Source: an uncultured Bacteroides sp.
GTDB taxonomy: Bacteria; Bacteroidota; Bacteroidia; Bacteroidales; Bacteroidaceae
Assembly: GCA_900542985.1 (NCBI GenBank)
Contig: UQPQ01000001.1
Span: forward strand, 1-64,000
Direction: 5' to 3'
Length of the DNA stretch: 64,000 nucleotides
Made by a program: the position numbers and the translations under genes. The notes beneath the pieces were generated by a model. It was given only the letters and a program-made list of their open reading frames with translations, made no database searches and was not told the DNA's origin. Position 1 is the first letter of the stretch. Each line of letters begins with the position of its first letter. Shown here one piece after another: positions 34,507 through 43,803 of the stretch.

Positions 34507-37479
34507 TTATAAAGTCTGTTTTACTTCAATTTCCTCGTAAGTTTCAATAATGTCACCTACTTTCAAATCATTGCAGTTTGTCAGACTGATACCGCATTCG
34601 AAGTTTGTTCCAACTTCTTTTACATCGTCTTTGAAGCGTTTCAAAGCGTTGATTGAACCGGTAAATACAACGATACCATCACGAATCAGACGAGCCTTAT
34701 CCGAACGTTTAACCTTACCAGTTTTTACCATAGCACCAGCAACCATACCTACTTTGCTGATGTTGAAGACTTCACGCACTTCGATAGTAGCTGTTACCTG
34801 TTCTTTCAATGTCGGAGCCAACATACCTTCCATTGCAGCTTTTACTTCTTCAATAGCATCGTAGATGATAGAGTATTTGCGGATATCTACACCTTCCTGT
34901 TCTGCCAGTTTAGCTGCATTGCTTGATGGGCGTACCTGGAAACCAACGATGATAGCATCTGAAGCTGCTGCCAAAGAAACATCCGATTCAGAGATCTGAC
35001 CCACACCTTTATGGATTACATTAACCTGAATCTGTTCTGTTGACAACTTAATCAACGAGTCACTCAAAGCTTCTACAGAACCGTCTACGTCACCTTTGAC
35101 GATTACGTTCAATTCATGGAAGTCACCCAAAGCTAAGCGGCGGCCCACTTCATCCAGAGTAAGCATTTTCTGAGTACGCAATCCTTGCTCACGTTGCAAC
35201 TGCTCACGCTTGTTGGCAATTTCACGTGCTTCCTGATCGGTATCGAATACATGGAATGTATCACCTGCTGCAGGTGCTCCGTTCAATCCCAGAATCAATA
35301 CAGGTTCTGCCGGTCCTGCTTCTTTCAGACGTTGGTTACGTTCGTTGAACATTGCTTTTACCTTACCATAGTATGTACCTGCCAGTACGATGTCTCCTAC
35401 GTGAAGAGTTCCGTTCGATACCAGTACAGTTGCTACATATCCACGTCCCTTATCCAAAGACGATTCAATGATAGAACCTGTTGCTTTACGGTTTGGATTA
35501 GCTTTCAAATCCAACATTTCTGCTTCCAGCAATACTTTTTCCAGCAATTCTGGTACGCCAGTACCTTTTTTTGCAGAAATATCTTGTGACTGATATTTAC
35601 CTCCCCATTCTTCAACAAGGAAGTTCATCGCAGCCAATTCTTCTTTAATCTTGTCCGGATTGGCGTTAGGCTTATCAACTTTGTTAATTGCAAATACAAT
35701 AGGCACTCCTGCAGCCATAGCATGGTTGATAGCTTCCTTGGTCTGAGGCATGACATTGTCGTCGGCTGCTACAATAATAATTACTACGTCGGTAACCTTA
35801 GCACCACGAGCACGCATCGCTGTAAATGCTTCGTGTCCCGGAGTATCGAGGAAAGTAATCTTACGTCCATCTTCCAGTTTCACATTGTATGCACCGATGT
35901 GCTGGGTAATACCACCAGCCTCTCCTGCAATTACGTTTGCTTTACGGATATAGTCCAACAGAGATGTTTTACCGTGGTCAACGTGTCCCATTACTGTTAC
36001 AATCGGAGCACGTGGCTGCAAATCTTCTTCTGCATCAGCTTCTTCTTCGATAGCCTGAGCTACTTCTGCGCTGACATATTCAGTTTTGTATCCAAATTCT
36101 TCTGCTACCAGATTGATTGTTTCTGCATCCAGACGCTGGTTGATAGAAACCATGATACCGACACTCATACAAGTAGAGATAACTTGTGTTACAGAGATGT
36201 CCATCATGTTGGCCAACTCGTTTGCAGTCACAAACTCGGTAAGCTTCAATATCTTGCTTTCTTCCTGTTCCAGTTCCTCCTGTTCCAATTGGCGGTTCTG
36301 GATAGATTCACGTTTTTCTTTACGGTATTTAGCTGCTTTATTCTTACCTTTATTAGTAAGTCGTGCTAAAGTTTCTTTTACCTGCTTAGCTACATCTTCG
36401 TCGCTAACTTCTTGCTTGATAACCGGTTTCTTAAAGCGATCTTTATTTGCGTGTTTGTTCGTATTCTGAACATTGCCTTTATTAGCGCGATCATTACGTG
36501 CTGCACCATTGTTAGAAGTATTTACAGCATTGATGTCAATACGTTCTTTGTTAATCCGGTTGCGTTTCTTTTTCTTTGAAGCATCATCAGAGTCAGATCT
36601 ATCACCTTTTTCATCCGTTTTACGAATTTCTTTGATGATAGCATCTTTCATTTGTTTGCGCTGCTCCTGACGCTGTTTATCCTTTTCTTCTCGCTCTTTA
36701 CGTTTTTCTTCTTTGGTCTTCTTTTTCGGACGTGTCGACTGATTCAGTGCAGCCAAGTCAATTTGTCCCACTACATTGATTTTGGATTTAAATTCAGTAG
36801 GACGAATTTTAAATACATCGTCTTCTTTCTCAAGCTGCACATTGTGTACTTCTGGGGTTTCTTTTTTCTCCTCCATTACCTCTTGTTTCAAATCTTCTTC
36901 TTTTGTATCCGGTTTAACTGTTTCATTAGAAGTGGTCGTTGAGTTTACGTCTTCCGCTTTTGATGGTGTAATCGTATTATTGACTGCTTCTGTATTATTT
37001 TGTTGAATATTATCAAATTTAGGGGTAGCCTGTTCTGTTACAGCAGGTTTTTCTGCGATTGCAGAATCTACTGTAGAATGAACATCTTCGTCTTTAGCAG
37101 GTTCGGTAGCAACTGGTTTCGTCTTCTTTTTGTTGAAGCTGTCTAAATCAATTTTACCGACAGGTTTGAATTTAGGACGTACATCATCCGGAACAACAGT
37201 CTCTATTACTTCAGGCTTTTTTGTTTCCGGTTGAAGATCTTCAATAGAAACAGAGGCTTTGTTGCGTTCTTTATTCTGTCGTTCCTGAATAATTTTTTCA
37301 GACTCTATTTTTAAATCTTTATCTTTACTGAACTCTTTTACAAGTACAGCATACTGTTCATCAGTAATTTTAGTATTCGGATTCGCTTCAATAGTATATC
37401 CTTTTTTTTGTAAAAAGTCTACTACTGTGGTGATTCCTACATTTAAATCTCGTGTTACTTTATTTAGTCTAATCGTCAT
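34507..37479 (-). CDS. infB: Translation initiation factor IF-2
   Basis: A 990-residue GTPase that brings initiator tRNA to the ribosome. The start at 37479 ([20 protein letters not shown]) begins the IF2_N domain; an upstream ATG (37527) would add 16 unconserved residues. Residues to ~380 are a long, highly charged linker, usual in Bacteroidota. The GTP-binding motifs are G1 [19 protein letters not shown]3 [13 protein letters not shown] and G4 [10 protein letters not shown]. Domains II-IV follow. It is in the rimP-nusA-infB cluster, 93 bp after nusA. Confidence 0.97.
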   Translation of the reverse strand: MTIRLNKVTRDLNVGITTVVDFLQKKGYTIEANPNTKITDEQYAVLVKEFSKDKDLKIESEKIIQERQNKERNKASVSIEDLQPETKKPEVIETVVPDDVRPKFKPVGKIDLDSFNKKKTKPVATEPAKDEDVHSTVDSAIAEKPAVTEQATPKFDNIQQNNTEAVNNTITPSKAEDVNSTTTSNETVKPDTKEEDLKQEVMEEKKETPEVHNVQLEKEDDVFKIRPTEFKSKINVVGQIDLAALNQSTRPKKKTKEEKRKEREEKDKQRQEQRKQMKDAIIKEIRKTDEKGDRSDSDDASKKKKRNRINKERIDINAVNTSNNGAARNDRANKGNVQNTNKHANKDRFKKPVIKQEVSDEDVAKQVKETLARLTNKGKNKAAKYRKEKRESIQNRQLEQEELEQEESKILKLTEFVTANELANMMDISVTQVISTCMSVGIMVSINQRLDAETINLVAEEFGYKTEYVSAEVAQAIEEEADAEEDLQPRAPIVTVMGHVDHGKTSLLDYIRKANVIAGEAGGITQHIGAYNVKLEDGRKITFLDTPGHEAFTAMRARGAKVTDVVIIIVAADDNVMPQTKEAINHAMAAGVPIVFAINKVDKPNANPDKIKEELAAMNFLVEEWGGKYQSQDISAKKGTGVPELLEKVLLEAEMLDLKANPNRKATGSIIESSLDKGRGYVATVLVSNGTLHVGDIVLAGTYYGKVKAMFNERNQRLKEAGPAEPVLILGLNGAPAAGDTFHVFDTDQEAREIANKREQLQREQGLRTQKMLTLDEVGRRLALGDFHELNVIVKGDVDGSVEALSDSLIKLSTEQIQVNVIHKGVGQISESDVSLAAASDAIIVGFQVRPSSNAAKLAEQEGVDIRKYSIIYDAIEEVKAAMEGMLAPTLKEQVTATIEVREVFNISKVGMVAGAMVKTGKVKRSDKARLIRDGIVVFTGSINALKRFKDDVKEVGTNFECGISLTNCNDLKVGDIIETYEEIEVKQTL

Positions 37480-37572
37480 ACGTTTATCTAATTTTTTAAT
37501 AGAGTTCTGAAAAAAGTTACTACTCACGACTGTTGTTCACCAATGAACGATGTTTTTGCCGGTTTCTGTAAA

Positions 37573-38829
37573 CTATTCTTCAAACTCTGCTTTTAAAATC
37601 TTCAGCACATCGTCCACTGTGTTTTCTTCCAAATCTGCTTTTTCTATCAGCATTTCACGTGGAGCATTCAATACACCTTTTGCAGTATCAATACCGATAC
37701 TCTTGATGGCATTGATTACCCATTCATCGATTTCATCTTTGAATTCATCCAAATAGATGTCTTCATCCATTGCATTTTCGTCCAATTCTCTGTATACATC
37801 AATTGTGTATTCAGTCAGCATACTTGCCAGCTTAATATTAAGACCACCTTTACCGATAGCCAAAGATACTTCTTCCGGTTTCAAATATACTTCTGCTTTC
37901 TTTTCTTCTTCGTGCATTACGATAGAAGAAACTTTTGCCGGACTTAAGGCACGCTGTATAAACAGCTGGATGTTTGATGTATAATTGATTACATCGATAT
38001 TCTCGTTACGCAATTCACGTACAATACCATGTATACGAGAACCTTTTACACCTACACAAGCACCTACCGGATCGATACGTTCGTCGTAAGATTCTACTGC
38101 AATCTTCGCACGTTCTCCCGGAATGCGGGCAATCTTTTTAATTGTAATCAATCCGTCGTTGATCTCCGGAACTTCCTGCTCGAACAAGCGCTGGAGGAAC
38201 ATTGGAGAAGTACGGCTCAATATAATCTTAGGATTGTTGTTTTTGTTGTCAACGCGAGCTACGACAGCACGAGCTGTTTCGCCTTTGCGGTAGAAGTCAC
38301 TCGGAATCTGTTCTGTTTTGGGCAATAACAGTTCATTGCCTTCATCATCCAGCAGCAAGATTTCCTTTTTCCAGATCTGGTATACTTCTGCACTGATGAC
38401 AGTTCCAACTTTGTCTATGTATTTGTTGTATAAACTGTCTTTTTCCAGTTCCAAAATCTTGGAAGCTAATGTCTGGCGAAGATTCAGAATTGCACGGCGA
38501 CCAAATTTTTCGAATATAACTTCATCTGTTACTTCTTCGCCTACCTCGTATGAGCTGTCTATTTTACGAGCTTCTGTTAACGAGATTTGTGCATTCGGAT
38601 TAGTTAATTCATCATCTGCTACTACTTCTCGATTACGCCATATTTCGAAATCGCCTTTATCCGGATTTACGATTACGTCATAATTTTCGTCTGTACCAAA
38701 CATTTTTGCAATCACACTGCGGAAAGACTCTTCCAATACGCTAACCATTGTTGTGCGATCGATGTTTTTTAACTCCTTAAATTCCGAAAATGTGTCAATT
38801 AAACTGACAGTTTCCTCTTTTTTCGCCAT
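37573..38829 (-). CDS. nusA: Transcription termination/antitermination factor NusA
   Basis: A 418-residue RNA polymerase-binding factor. Domains in order: N-terminal RNAP-binding domain (1-~130), S1 (AVVARVDNKNNNPKIILSRT region), KH1 with GVCVGVKGSRIHGIVREL-type motif (here DPVGACVGVKGSRIHG) and KH2 with VSLAIGKGGLNIKLASML. It lacks the acidic C-terminal repeats of E. coli NusA, as is normal for Bacteroidota. It follows rimP by 2 bp, hence the same transcript. Confidence 0.96.
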   Translation of the reverse strand: MAKKEETVSLIDTFSEFKELKNIDRTTMVSVLEESFRSVIAKMFGTDENYDVIVNPDKGDFEIWRNREVVADDELTNPNAQISLTEARKIDSSYEVGEEVTDEVIFEKFGRRAILNLRQTLASKILELEKDSLYNKYIDKVGTVISAEVYQIWKKEILLLDDEGNELLLPKTEQIPSDFYRKGETARAVVARVDNKNNNPKIILSRTSPMFLQRLFEQEVPEINDGLITIKKIARIPGERAKIAVESYDERIDPVGACVGVKGSRIHGIVRELRNENIDVINYTSNIQLFIQRALSPAKVSSIVMHEEEKKAEVYLKPEEVSLAIGKGGLNIKLASMLTEYTIDVYRELDENAMDEDIYLDEFKDEIDEWVINAIKSIGIDTAKGVLNAPREMLIEKADLEENTVDDVLKILKAEFEE

Positions 38830-38831
38830 AA

Positions 38832-39299
38832 TTATTTAAAGCTAATTAAGTATTTGGTATATTTTATTTCTTCGTATGTAAAAGTAATATCTTGCTCTAC
38901 CAGTTTGGGGCGTTTGGCTCCTTCCGGCTTGATTTTTGTTTCGACAGTAATCGTAAAGTTTTCTTCGTTGGCGTCGCTCAATACTCCAACGTATTTTTTA
39001 CCATCTTTAGCCAATACTTCCACATCGGTTCCGATATGAATCAGGTATTGTTTTAGAACCTTGAATGGTTGTCCGATACCGGCAGATCCTACCTCTAATT
39101 CGTAATCTTCCTCTTCCCGGTTCAATTTCGATTCTATGTATCGACTTAATTCCACACAATCGTCGATCCATACACCTTCTGCATGGTCTATCTCAACAAC
39201 GATTTTATCATCTGGACTTACTGTAATATCGACCAGAAAATAATCTTTTCCCTCCAGCCATTCGTTAACTATTCGGGTAACAACATTTTTATCTATCAT
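38832..39299 (-). CDS. rimP: Ribosome maturation factor RimP
   Basis: A 155-residue protein needed for maturation of the 30S subunit. The family features are VDITVSPDDKIVVEID in the N-terminal domain, then CVELSRYIESKLNREEEDYELEVGS with the S/AG motif, and a C-terminal SH3-like domain with the KKYVGVLSDAN strand. It begins the rimP-nusA-infB cluster and has an excellent promoter. Confidence 0.95.
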   Translation of the reverse strand: MIDKNVVTRIVNEWLEGKDYFLVDITVSPDDKIVVEIDHAEGVWIDDCVELSRYIESKLNREEEDYELEVGSAGIGQPFKVLKQYLIHIGTDVEVLAKDGKKYVGVLSDANEENFTITVETKIKPEGAKRPKLVEQDITFTYEEIKYTKYLISFK

Positions 39300-39363
39300 G
39301 CATTAACTATATAAGAACAAAAAAAGGAGCTAATCGCCCCTCCACCTTTCATCCATTTCGCTG

Positions 39364-39394
39364 CAAAGATATAAATAATATAATGTATTGCAAA
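39364..39394 (-). promoter_or_regulatory. Promoter of rimP-nusA-infB
   Basis: On the minus strand TTTG (39394-39391) and TATCTTTG (39371-39364) are spaced by 19 bp, close to the Bacteroides consensus. The transcript would start about 60 bp upstream of rimP. Confidence 0.8.
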
Positions 39395-39543
39395 ATTATA
39401 GGGGATTTATTTCCTGTTTAAGAAAATTTAGTTTTTATGTAAAATGGTCTTGGAATTCTGCACTTTTTTTAGAAATTTGGACTAGATGTCTTATAAAAAT
39501 ATGTTTTTTATGCTAAAAGGGGATATTAGTAAAAAAGTTTTCC

Positions 39544-39551
39544 TATATTTG
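39544..39551 (+). promoter_or_regulatory. -7 element of the Lrp-family gene
   Basis: TATATTTG, 28 bp before the ATG at 39580, matches TAnnTTTG. The -33 box is weak. Confidence 0.5.
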
Positions 39552-39579
39552 CTTACAAAATGATATAATAAGATTGCTT

Positions 39580-40047
39580 ATGGAGAAAATTGATAATCTT
39601 GACAAGCAGATTCTGGAAATTATTTCTCAGAATGCCCGTATTCCATTTAAAGATGTAGCGGAAGAATGTGGTGTGTCGCGTGCAGCTATTCATCAGCGTG
39701 TACAGCGTTTGATAGATCTGAATGTAATCGTTGGTTCAGGATACCATGTAAACCCCAAAAGCCTGGGATACAGTACTTGTACTTATGTAGGTATTAAGCT
39801 GGAAAAAGGTTCTATGTATAAAAGTGTGGTTGCCGAATTGGAAAAGATTCCGGAAATTGTGGAATGTCACTTTACTACTGGTCCGTATACCATGCTTACC
39901 AAATTGTACTCTACAGACAACGAACATCTGATGGAGTTGTTGAACTCAAAGATACAGGAAATTCCAGGGGTAACTGCTACAGAAACACTGATTTCGTTGG
40001 AGCAGAGTATTAAGAAAGAAATTCCTATTCTTAAAGAACAGAAATAA
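39580..40047 (+). CDS. Lrp/AsnC family transcriptional regulator
   Basis: A 155-residue regulator of the Lrp/AsnC family, which senses amino acids and usually acts as an octamer. N-terminal helix-turn-helix: DKQILEIISQNARIPFKDVA, GVSRAAIHQRVQRL; C-terminal RAM/effector domain with VGIKLEKGSMYKSVVAELE and VECHFTTGPYTMLTKLYS. The ATG at 39580 (MEKIDNLD) is the better start; a TTG two codons before is in frame. Its stop overlaps the start of the next gene (TAATG), so both are one unit. The targets are unknown. Confidence 0.93.
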   Translation: MEKIDNLDKQILEIISQNARIPFKDVAEECGVSRAAIHQRVQRLIDLNVIVGSGYHVNPKSLGYSTCTYVGIKLEKGSMYKSVVAELEKIPEIVECHFTTGPYTMLTKLYSTDNEHLMELLNSKIQEIPGVTATETLISLEQSIKKEIPILKEQK

Positions 40048-40370
40048 TGGACTGGCTTGTATCCTGTCATTTAGGAGGTGTGGTAATAGGAATATGCACT
40101 TTCCTGATCATCGGTTTATTCCATCCTGTTGTAGTAAAAGCAGAGTATTATTGGGGCACTCGTTGTTGGTGGGTGTTTCTGGTGTTAGGCCTGATGGGAA
40201 TGGCAGGTTCAATTATTATTCAAAATTTGCTGGTGTCATCTTTGTTAGGAGTTTTTTCTTTCTCTTCGTTTTGGACGATTAAGGAGTTGTTCGAACAGCG
40301 GCAACGTGTGTTGAAAGGATGGTTCCCGATGAATCCCAAGCGAAAGCATGATTATGAAACAAATCAATGA
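40047..40370 (+). CDS. DUF4491 family small membrane protein
   Basis: A 107-residue inner-membrane protein with three hydrophobic helices (GGVVIGICTFLIIGLFHPVVV, WWVFLVLGLMGMAGSII, LVSSLLGVFSFSSFWTI) and a basic C-terminus (GWFPMNPKRKHDYE). It belongs to the DUF4491 family, unknown in function. It overlaps the Lrp-type gene by one base and is translated with it. Confidence 0.85.
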   Translation: MDWLVSCHLGGVVIGICTFLIIGLFHPVVVKAEYYWGTRCWWVFLVLGLMGMAGSIIIQNLLVSSLLGVFSFSSFWTIKELFEQRQRVLKGWFPMNPKRKHDYETNQ

Positions 40371-40469
40371 GTTTATAAAACGAAAAATCTGAGGTTCAGA
40401 AATGTATCTCAGGTTTTTTGTTTTATGGAGCTATAGAATTGAAATTATCCAAACTGAATCTATTATTTT

Positions 40470-41372
40470 ATGAAAAAGACATTTGTTTTTATTTGTTTCC
40501 TTTTGATAGGAATCAGTCAGGTTTTGTATGCGGAAAAGCCGAAAGCCAAGCATGTAGTGTTGATTGCTTTAGATGGATGGGGAGCTTACAGTGTTCCAAA
40601 GGCGAAAGATATTCCTCATATCAGCCAATTGATGGCCGAGGGCTGTTATACATTGAAGAAACGCAGCGTGTTACCTTCTTCAAGTGCAATAAATTGGGCT
40701 TCGATGTTTAATGGAGCTGCTACGGAGATTCACGGATATACTCAATGGGGTTCCAAGACTCCGGAAATTCCCTCCAGAGTCTTGAATAAACATGGCGTAT
40801 TCCCTACGATTTTTTCTATCTTGCAAGAACAGAAACCGGAACTGAAAACAGCTTGTTTGTATGAGTGGGATGGGATTAAATATCTGATAGATTCTTTGGC
40901 TGTTTCTCATCACGCTCTTGCTCCTGATTATGCGAATCATCCGACTTTGCTTTGCGAAATGGCCGAACAATATATTAAGGCCGAACGTCCCCATTTTATT
41001 GCGGTATGTTTTGACCAGTTAGACCATACGGGACATGATGCAGGACATGATACTCCATCTTACTACGACAAATTGAAGGAACTGGACAGTTATGCCGGAC
41101 GTATTATGCAGGCTGTAAAAGATGCCGGGATGTGGGAGGATACGATTATTATGATGACGTCCGATCATGGAGGAATTAAGACTGGGCATGGAGGAATTAC
41201 TTTGGAGGAAATGGAAACTCCTTTTATCATTGCAGGAAAAAATGTGAAAAGAGGGGGCGAGTTTGAAGAAAGTATGATGCAATATGATACAGCTTCTACT
41301 ATTGCATATATTTTCGGGGTAAAACAGCCTCAAGTTTGGGTAGGACGCCCCATGACGCAAGTTTTTAAATAA
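40470..41372 (+). CDS. Secreted alkaline-phosphatase-superfamily phosphodiesterase
   Basis: A 300-residue secreted enzyme of the type I phosphodiesterase/nucleotide pyrophosphatase family. Signal peptide MKKTFVFICFLLIGISQVLYA, then metal ligands in HVVLIALDGWG, the nucleophile region RSVLPSSSAINWASMFNG, and later VCFDQLDHTGHDAGHD and MMTSDHGGIKTGHGG with the metal-binding Asp/His residues. It could cleave nucleotides or phosphodiesters in the periplasm. It is monocistronic and ends at a terminator. Confidence 0.88.
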   Translation: MKKTFVFICFLLIGISQVLYAEKPKAKHVVLIALDGWGAYSVPKAKDIPHISQLMAEGCYTLKKRSVLPSSSAINWASMFNGAATEIHGYTQWGSKTPEIPSRVLNKHGVFPTIFSILQEQKPELKTACLYEWDGIKYLIDSLAVSHHALAPDYANHPTLLCEMAEQYIKAERPHFIAVCFDQLDHTGHDAGHDTPSYYDKLKELDSYAGRIMQAVKDAGMWEDTIIMMTSDHGGIKTGHGGITLEEMETPFIIAGKNVKRGGEFEESMMQYDTASTIAYIFGVKQPQVWVGRPMTQVFK

Positions 41373-41400
41373 AGGGTTGAAGTAAGTTTGACGTTTAATG

Positions 41401-41432
41401 AAGGCTGTCTCAGATAAACTTGAGATGGCCTT
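41401..41432 (+). terminator. Terminator of the phosphodiesterase gene
   Basis: aaggctgtctca (41401-41412) pairs with tgagatggcctt (41421-41432) with one G-U, then ttgtctttt. It is nearly the same stem as the lacZ terminator. Confidence 0.82.
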
Positions 41433-41494
41433 TGTCTTTTCTTGAGGAGTGTATCATGTAACAGGAATCGGGAAACAGTGATGGATGTCGGAGG

Positions 41495-41580
41495 TTTTAA
41501 TCGCCGTCGTTGATTGTGCAGCCGCCGGTGTTGGCTTTGCAGCCAACGTGGTTGATTGTGCAGCCGACGTCGTCGTATTA
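41495..41580. repeat. GC-rich dispersed intergenic repeat, copy 2
   Basis: About 85 bp starting ggaggttttaatcgccgtcg, with the palindromic core gttggctttgcagccaac (41530-41547) and attgtgcagccgacgtcgtcg at the end. It matches the reverse complement of 25570-25655 and lies in the same order after a similar terminator stem. The gap 41433-41697 holds no gene besides it. Confidence 0.75.
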
Positions 41581-41697
41581 AGTCTGTGAATAGAATCAAG
41601 CATTTATGTCTATGATAATGGATTTGTTTTCTGCAGGTACATTGAATCGGGGGAAATCTTAATATCTTAGAGATAAATGCAGAGAACTAAAAAGATA

Positions 41698-41732
41698 CGA
41701 GACTATCTCAAATCTGTTTTGAAATAGTCTCG
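41698..41732 (-). terminator. Terminator of the ptb-buk unit
   Basis: cgagactat (41698-41706) pairs with atagtctcg (41724-41732); on the minus strand a T-rich stretch follows. Confidence 0.8.
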
Positions 41733-41738
41733 TGCCTT

Positions 41739-42797
41739 TTATAAATATTCTTGTAATGGGAGTTCTTTGTGTAATACTCCTAGTGCATTCATGGCCAATG
41801 CTCCCATTTCGTCTTCTCCGGGGATAATGATGACCGGAGCCAGCTTATGAATCCATTGTGTGAGTAAATCGGTGCAATATTGGCAGTGTGCGATACCGCC
41901 TGTCAGGATGATGGCATCGGTTTGACATTCCAGGGCTACATGCATGGCACCTACCTGTTTGGCTACCGTGTAAATCATGGCATCCAATACAAGCTTATGT
42001 TTTTTATTTCCGGCATGTGCCCATCGCACGATGGTGGGTACATCTGTGGTTCCTAAATGAGCAAGTAATCCTCCTTTGCCGTTCAGCATTTTCCGTATTT
42101 CTTCGTATTTATATTTGCCGCTGAAACAAAGGTCTACCAGCTGACGTGCCGGAACTGTACCTGCCCGTTCCGGGCTGAACGGACCTTCTCCATTCAATGC
42201 ATTGTTTACATCAATTACCTTTCCGAAGTGATGCGCACTGACCGAAATTCCTCCTCCCAAATGCACTACAATCAGATTCAGCTCTTCGTATTTTTTGTGA
42301 ATGCTGGCTGCATATTGTCTTGAAACTGCCCGGCTGTTTAAGGCATGAAAGATGGAGATTCTTGGAACCTCCGGAATACCGGTCAGTCGTGCAATGTCGC
42401 GCAACTCGTCAGTCACTACAGGGTCGGCAATAAAAGAAGGGCATCCGGAGTGAGAGGCAATGTCATCAGCAATGAGTGCTGCCAGATTGGAAGCATGTTC
42501 CATATTGGCATTCCAAAGGTCATGCTTGATACGTTCATTGATGCGGTATACTCCTCCTGGAATGGGCTTAAGGAGACCTCCACGAGCTATGATGGCATCG
42601 AAGTGAAGGGATATTCCGGCCTTGGCAAGTGCTGTATATACATGCTCTTTCCGGTATTCGTACTGTTCATTGATGTGATGATAGGGAGCCAGTTCTTCGG
42701 CAGAATGATAGACACTTTCTTTCCAAACCTGTGTGCTGTCTTCGTATACAGCCAGTTTGGTAGAAGTAGACCCTGGGTTGATTACAAGTATTTTCAT
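41739..42797 (-). CDS. buk: Butyrate kinase (acyl kinase)
   Basis: A 352-residue ASKHA-fold kinase that makes ATP from butyryl (or branched-chain acyl) phosphate. The family start ILVINPGSTSTKLAVYED, the motifs NLIVVHLGGGISVSAHHFGKVIDVNNALNG and ILTGGIAHCQYC are intact. The ATG at 42797 is preferred over 42830. Its stop-to-start distance from ptb is 5 bp, so the two work together. Bacteroides are not main butyrate producers; the pair may act on isobutyryl/isovaleryl-CoA from amino acids. Confidence 0.93.
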   Translation of the reverse strand: MKILVINPGSTSTKLAVYEDSTQVWKESVYHSAEELAPYHHINEQYEYRKEHVYTALAKAGISLHFDAIIARGGLLKPIPGGVYRINERIKHDLWNANMEHASNLAALIADDIASHSGCPSFIADPVVTDELRDIARLTGIPEVPRISIFHALNSRAVSRQYAASIHKKYEELNLIVVHLGGGISVSAHHFGKVIDVNNALNGEGPFSPERAGTVPARQLVDLCFSGKYKYEEIRKMLNGKGGLLAHLGTTDVPTIVRWAHAGNKKHKLVLDAMIYTVAKQVGAMHVALECQTDAIILTGGIAHCQYCTDLLTQWIHKLAPVIIIPGEDEMGALAMNALGVLHKELPLQEYL

Positions 42798-42802
42798 AAC
42801 AG

Positions 42803-43723
42803 TCAGTCGTTTTGATTGCCGGCAAGGCAAGCCAATGCCAGGCTGTAAAATTTTGAATTACCCGAATCGCTACGCGATGGAACAACTACAGGGGCAATGG
42901 TTCCTGTAAGCATGCCCGCCATATTTGCATCTCCAAACAGCGATAAGGTTTTGTAAAAAGTATTTCCGGATTCGATATTCGGGAAGATTAAAATATCTGC
43001 ATTTCCCACAACAGGAGAACTGAGTCCTTTTATTTCTCCACTGTGTCTGTCGCAGGCTGTCTTTGCGTCCATTGGTCCGTCTATGAAAATCTTTCCTAAC
43101 CATCCTTGTAGAGCTTCTTCTTTCAGTTGTGCATAACTTAATGTATGCGGAAATTTTTCATTGGTTTTCTCGGAGCAGTGAATCAGTGCGATGCGGGGTT
43201 GCTCGTGTCCTAAACGATGGCAGATTTGCGTATCCGACTTTATCATGGCGCGGAATTGCTCCAAAGAAGGACGTGGAATAACTGCTGCGTCCGAAAAGAA
43301 AAGCAACTTATGATATAAGGGGATTTGTGCAAGGGAAACATGGCTGAGTATTCCTCCTTCGGGCAGCAATCCTTTTCCTTTCTTAAGTACGGCACGAAGC
43401 AGATTGTCTGTATTGATAAGCCCTTTCATTAGAATGTCGGCTTCGCCTGTTCGTACCAGCTCTACGGCCAGTGCAGCAGCTTCGTCGGGCGTGGGTGCGG
43501 TATATACACGGACGAAGTCCGGAGAGGCGGCATGCAGACGGTCGGCTATAGTCCGGTGGTTCTCATCGGTTACCAATAGATAAGACGCAATCTCTTCACG
43601 CAGACTTCGGATAATGACATATTCTGTATGAGGGTCATTGGGGCAAACTACTGCCACTCTGCGGCGGATACAGCGAGAGCGCAATACATTCACTAATTGG
43701 CTGAGTGATCGGATTGGTTCCAT
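42803..43723 (-). CDS. ptb: Phosphate butyryltransferase (phosphate acyl-transferase)
   Basis: A 306-residue enzyme converting acyl-CoA plus phosphate to acyl-phosphate. It belongs to the PTA/PTB family: AGEADILMKGLINTDNLLRAVL, the middle LFFSDAAVIPRPS and C-terminal NADILIFPNIESGNTFYKTL, GTIAPVVVPSRSDS. It is the first gene of the two-gene unit with buk. The divergent neighbour is the GATase-dipeptidase fusion, so the two share an 80-bp promoter region. Confidence 0.92.
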   Translation of the reverse strand: MEPIRSLSQLVNVLRSRCIRRRVAVVCPNDPHTEYVIIRSLREEIASYLLVTDENHRTIADRLHAASPDFVRVYTAPTPDEAAALAVELVRTGEADILMKGLINTDNLLRAVLKKGKGLLPEGGILSHVSLAQIPLYHKLLFFSDAAVIPRPSLEQFRAMIKSDTQICHRLGHEQPRIALIHCSEKTNEKFPHTLSYAQLKEEALQGWLGKIFIDGPMDAKTACDRHSGEIKGLSSPVVGNADILIFPNIESGNTFYKTLSLFGDANMAGMLTGTIAPVVVPSRSDSGNSKFYSLALACLAGNQND

Positions 43724-43769
43724 ATATTAGATTTTTTTCAAATATGGGAAAATAATCTGGATTTATCTC

Positions 43770-43777
43770 TATCTTTG
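43770..43777 (+). promoter_or_regulatory. -7 element of the GATase-dipeptidase gene
   Basis: TATCTTTG, 26 bp before the start codon at 43804, matches the Bacteroides -7 consensus. The -33 position shows no TTTG. Confidence 0.5.
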
Positions 43778-43803
43778 TTTCACTTCTAAGAAAGATTTAA
43801 CTT

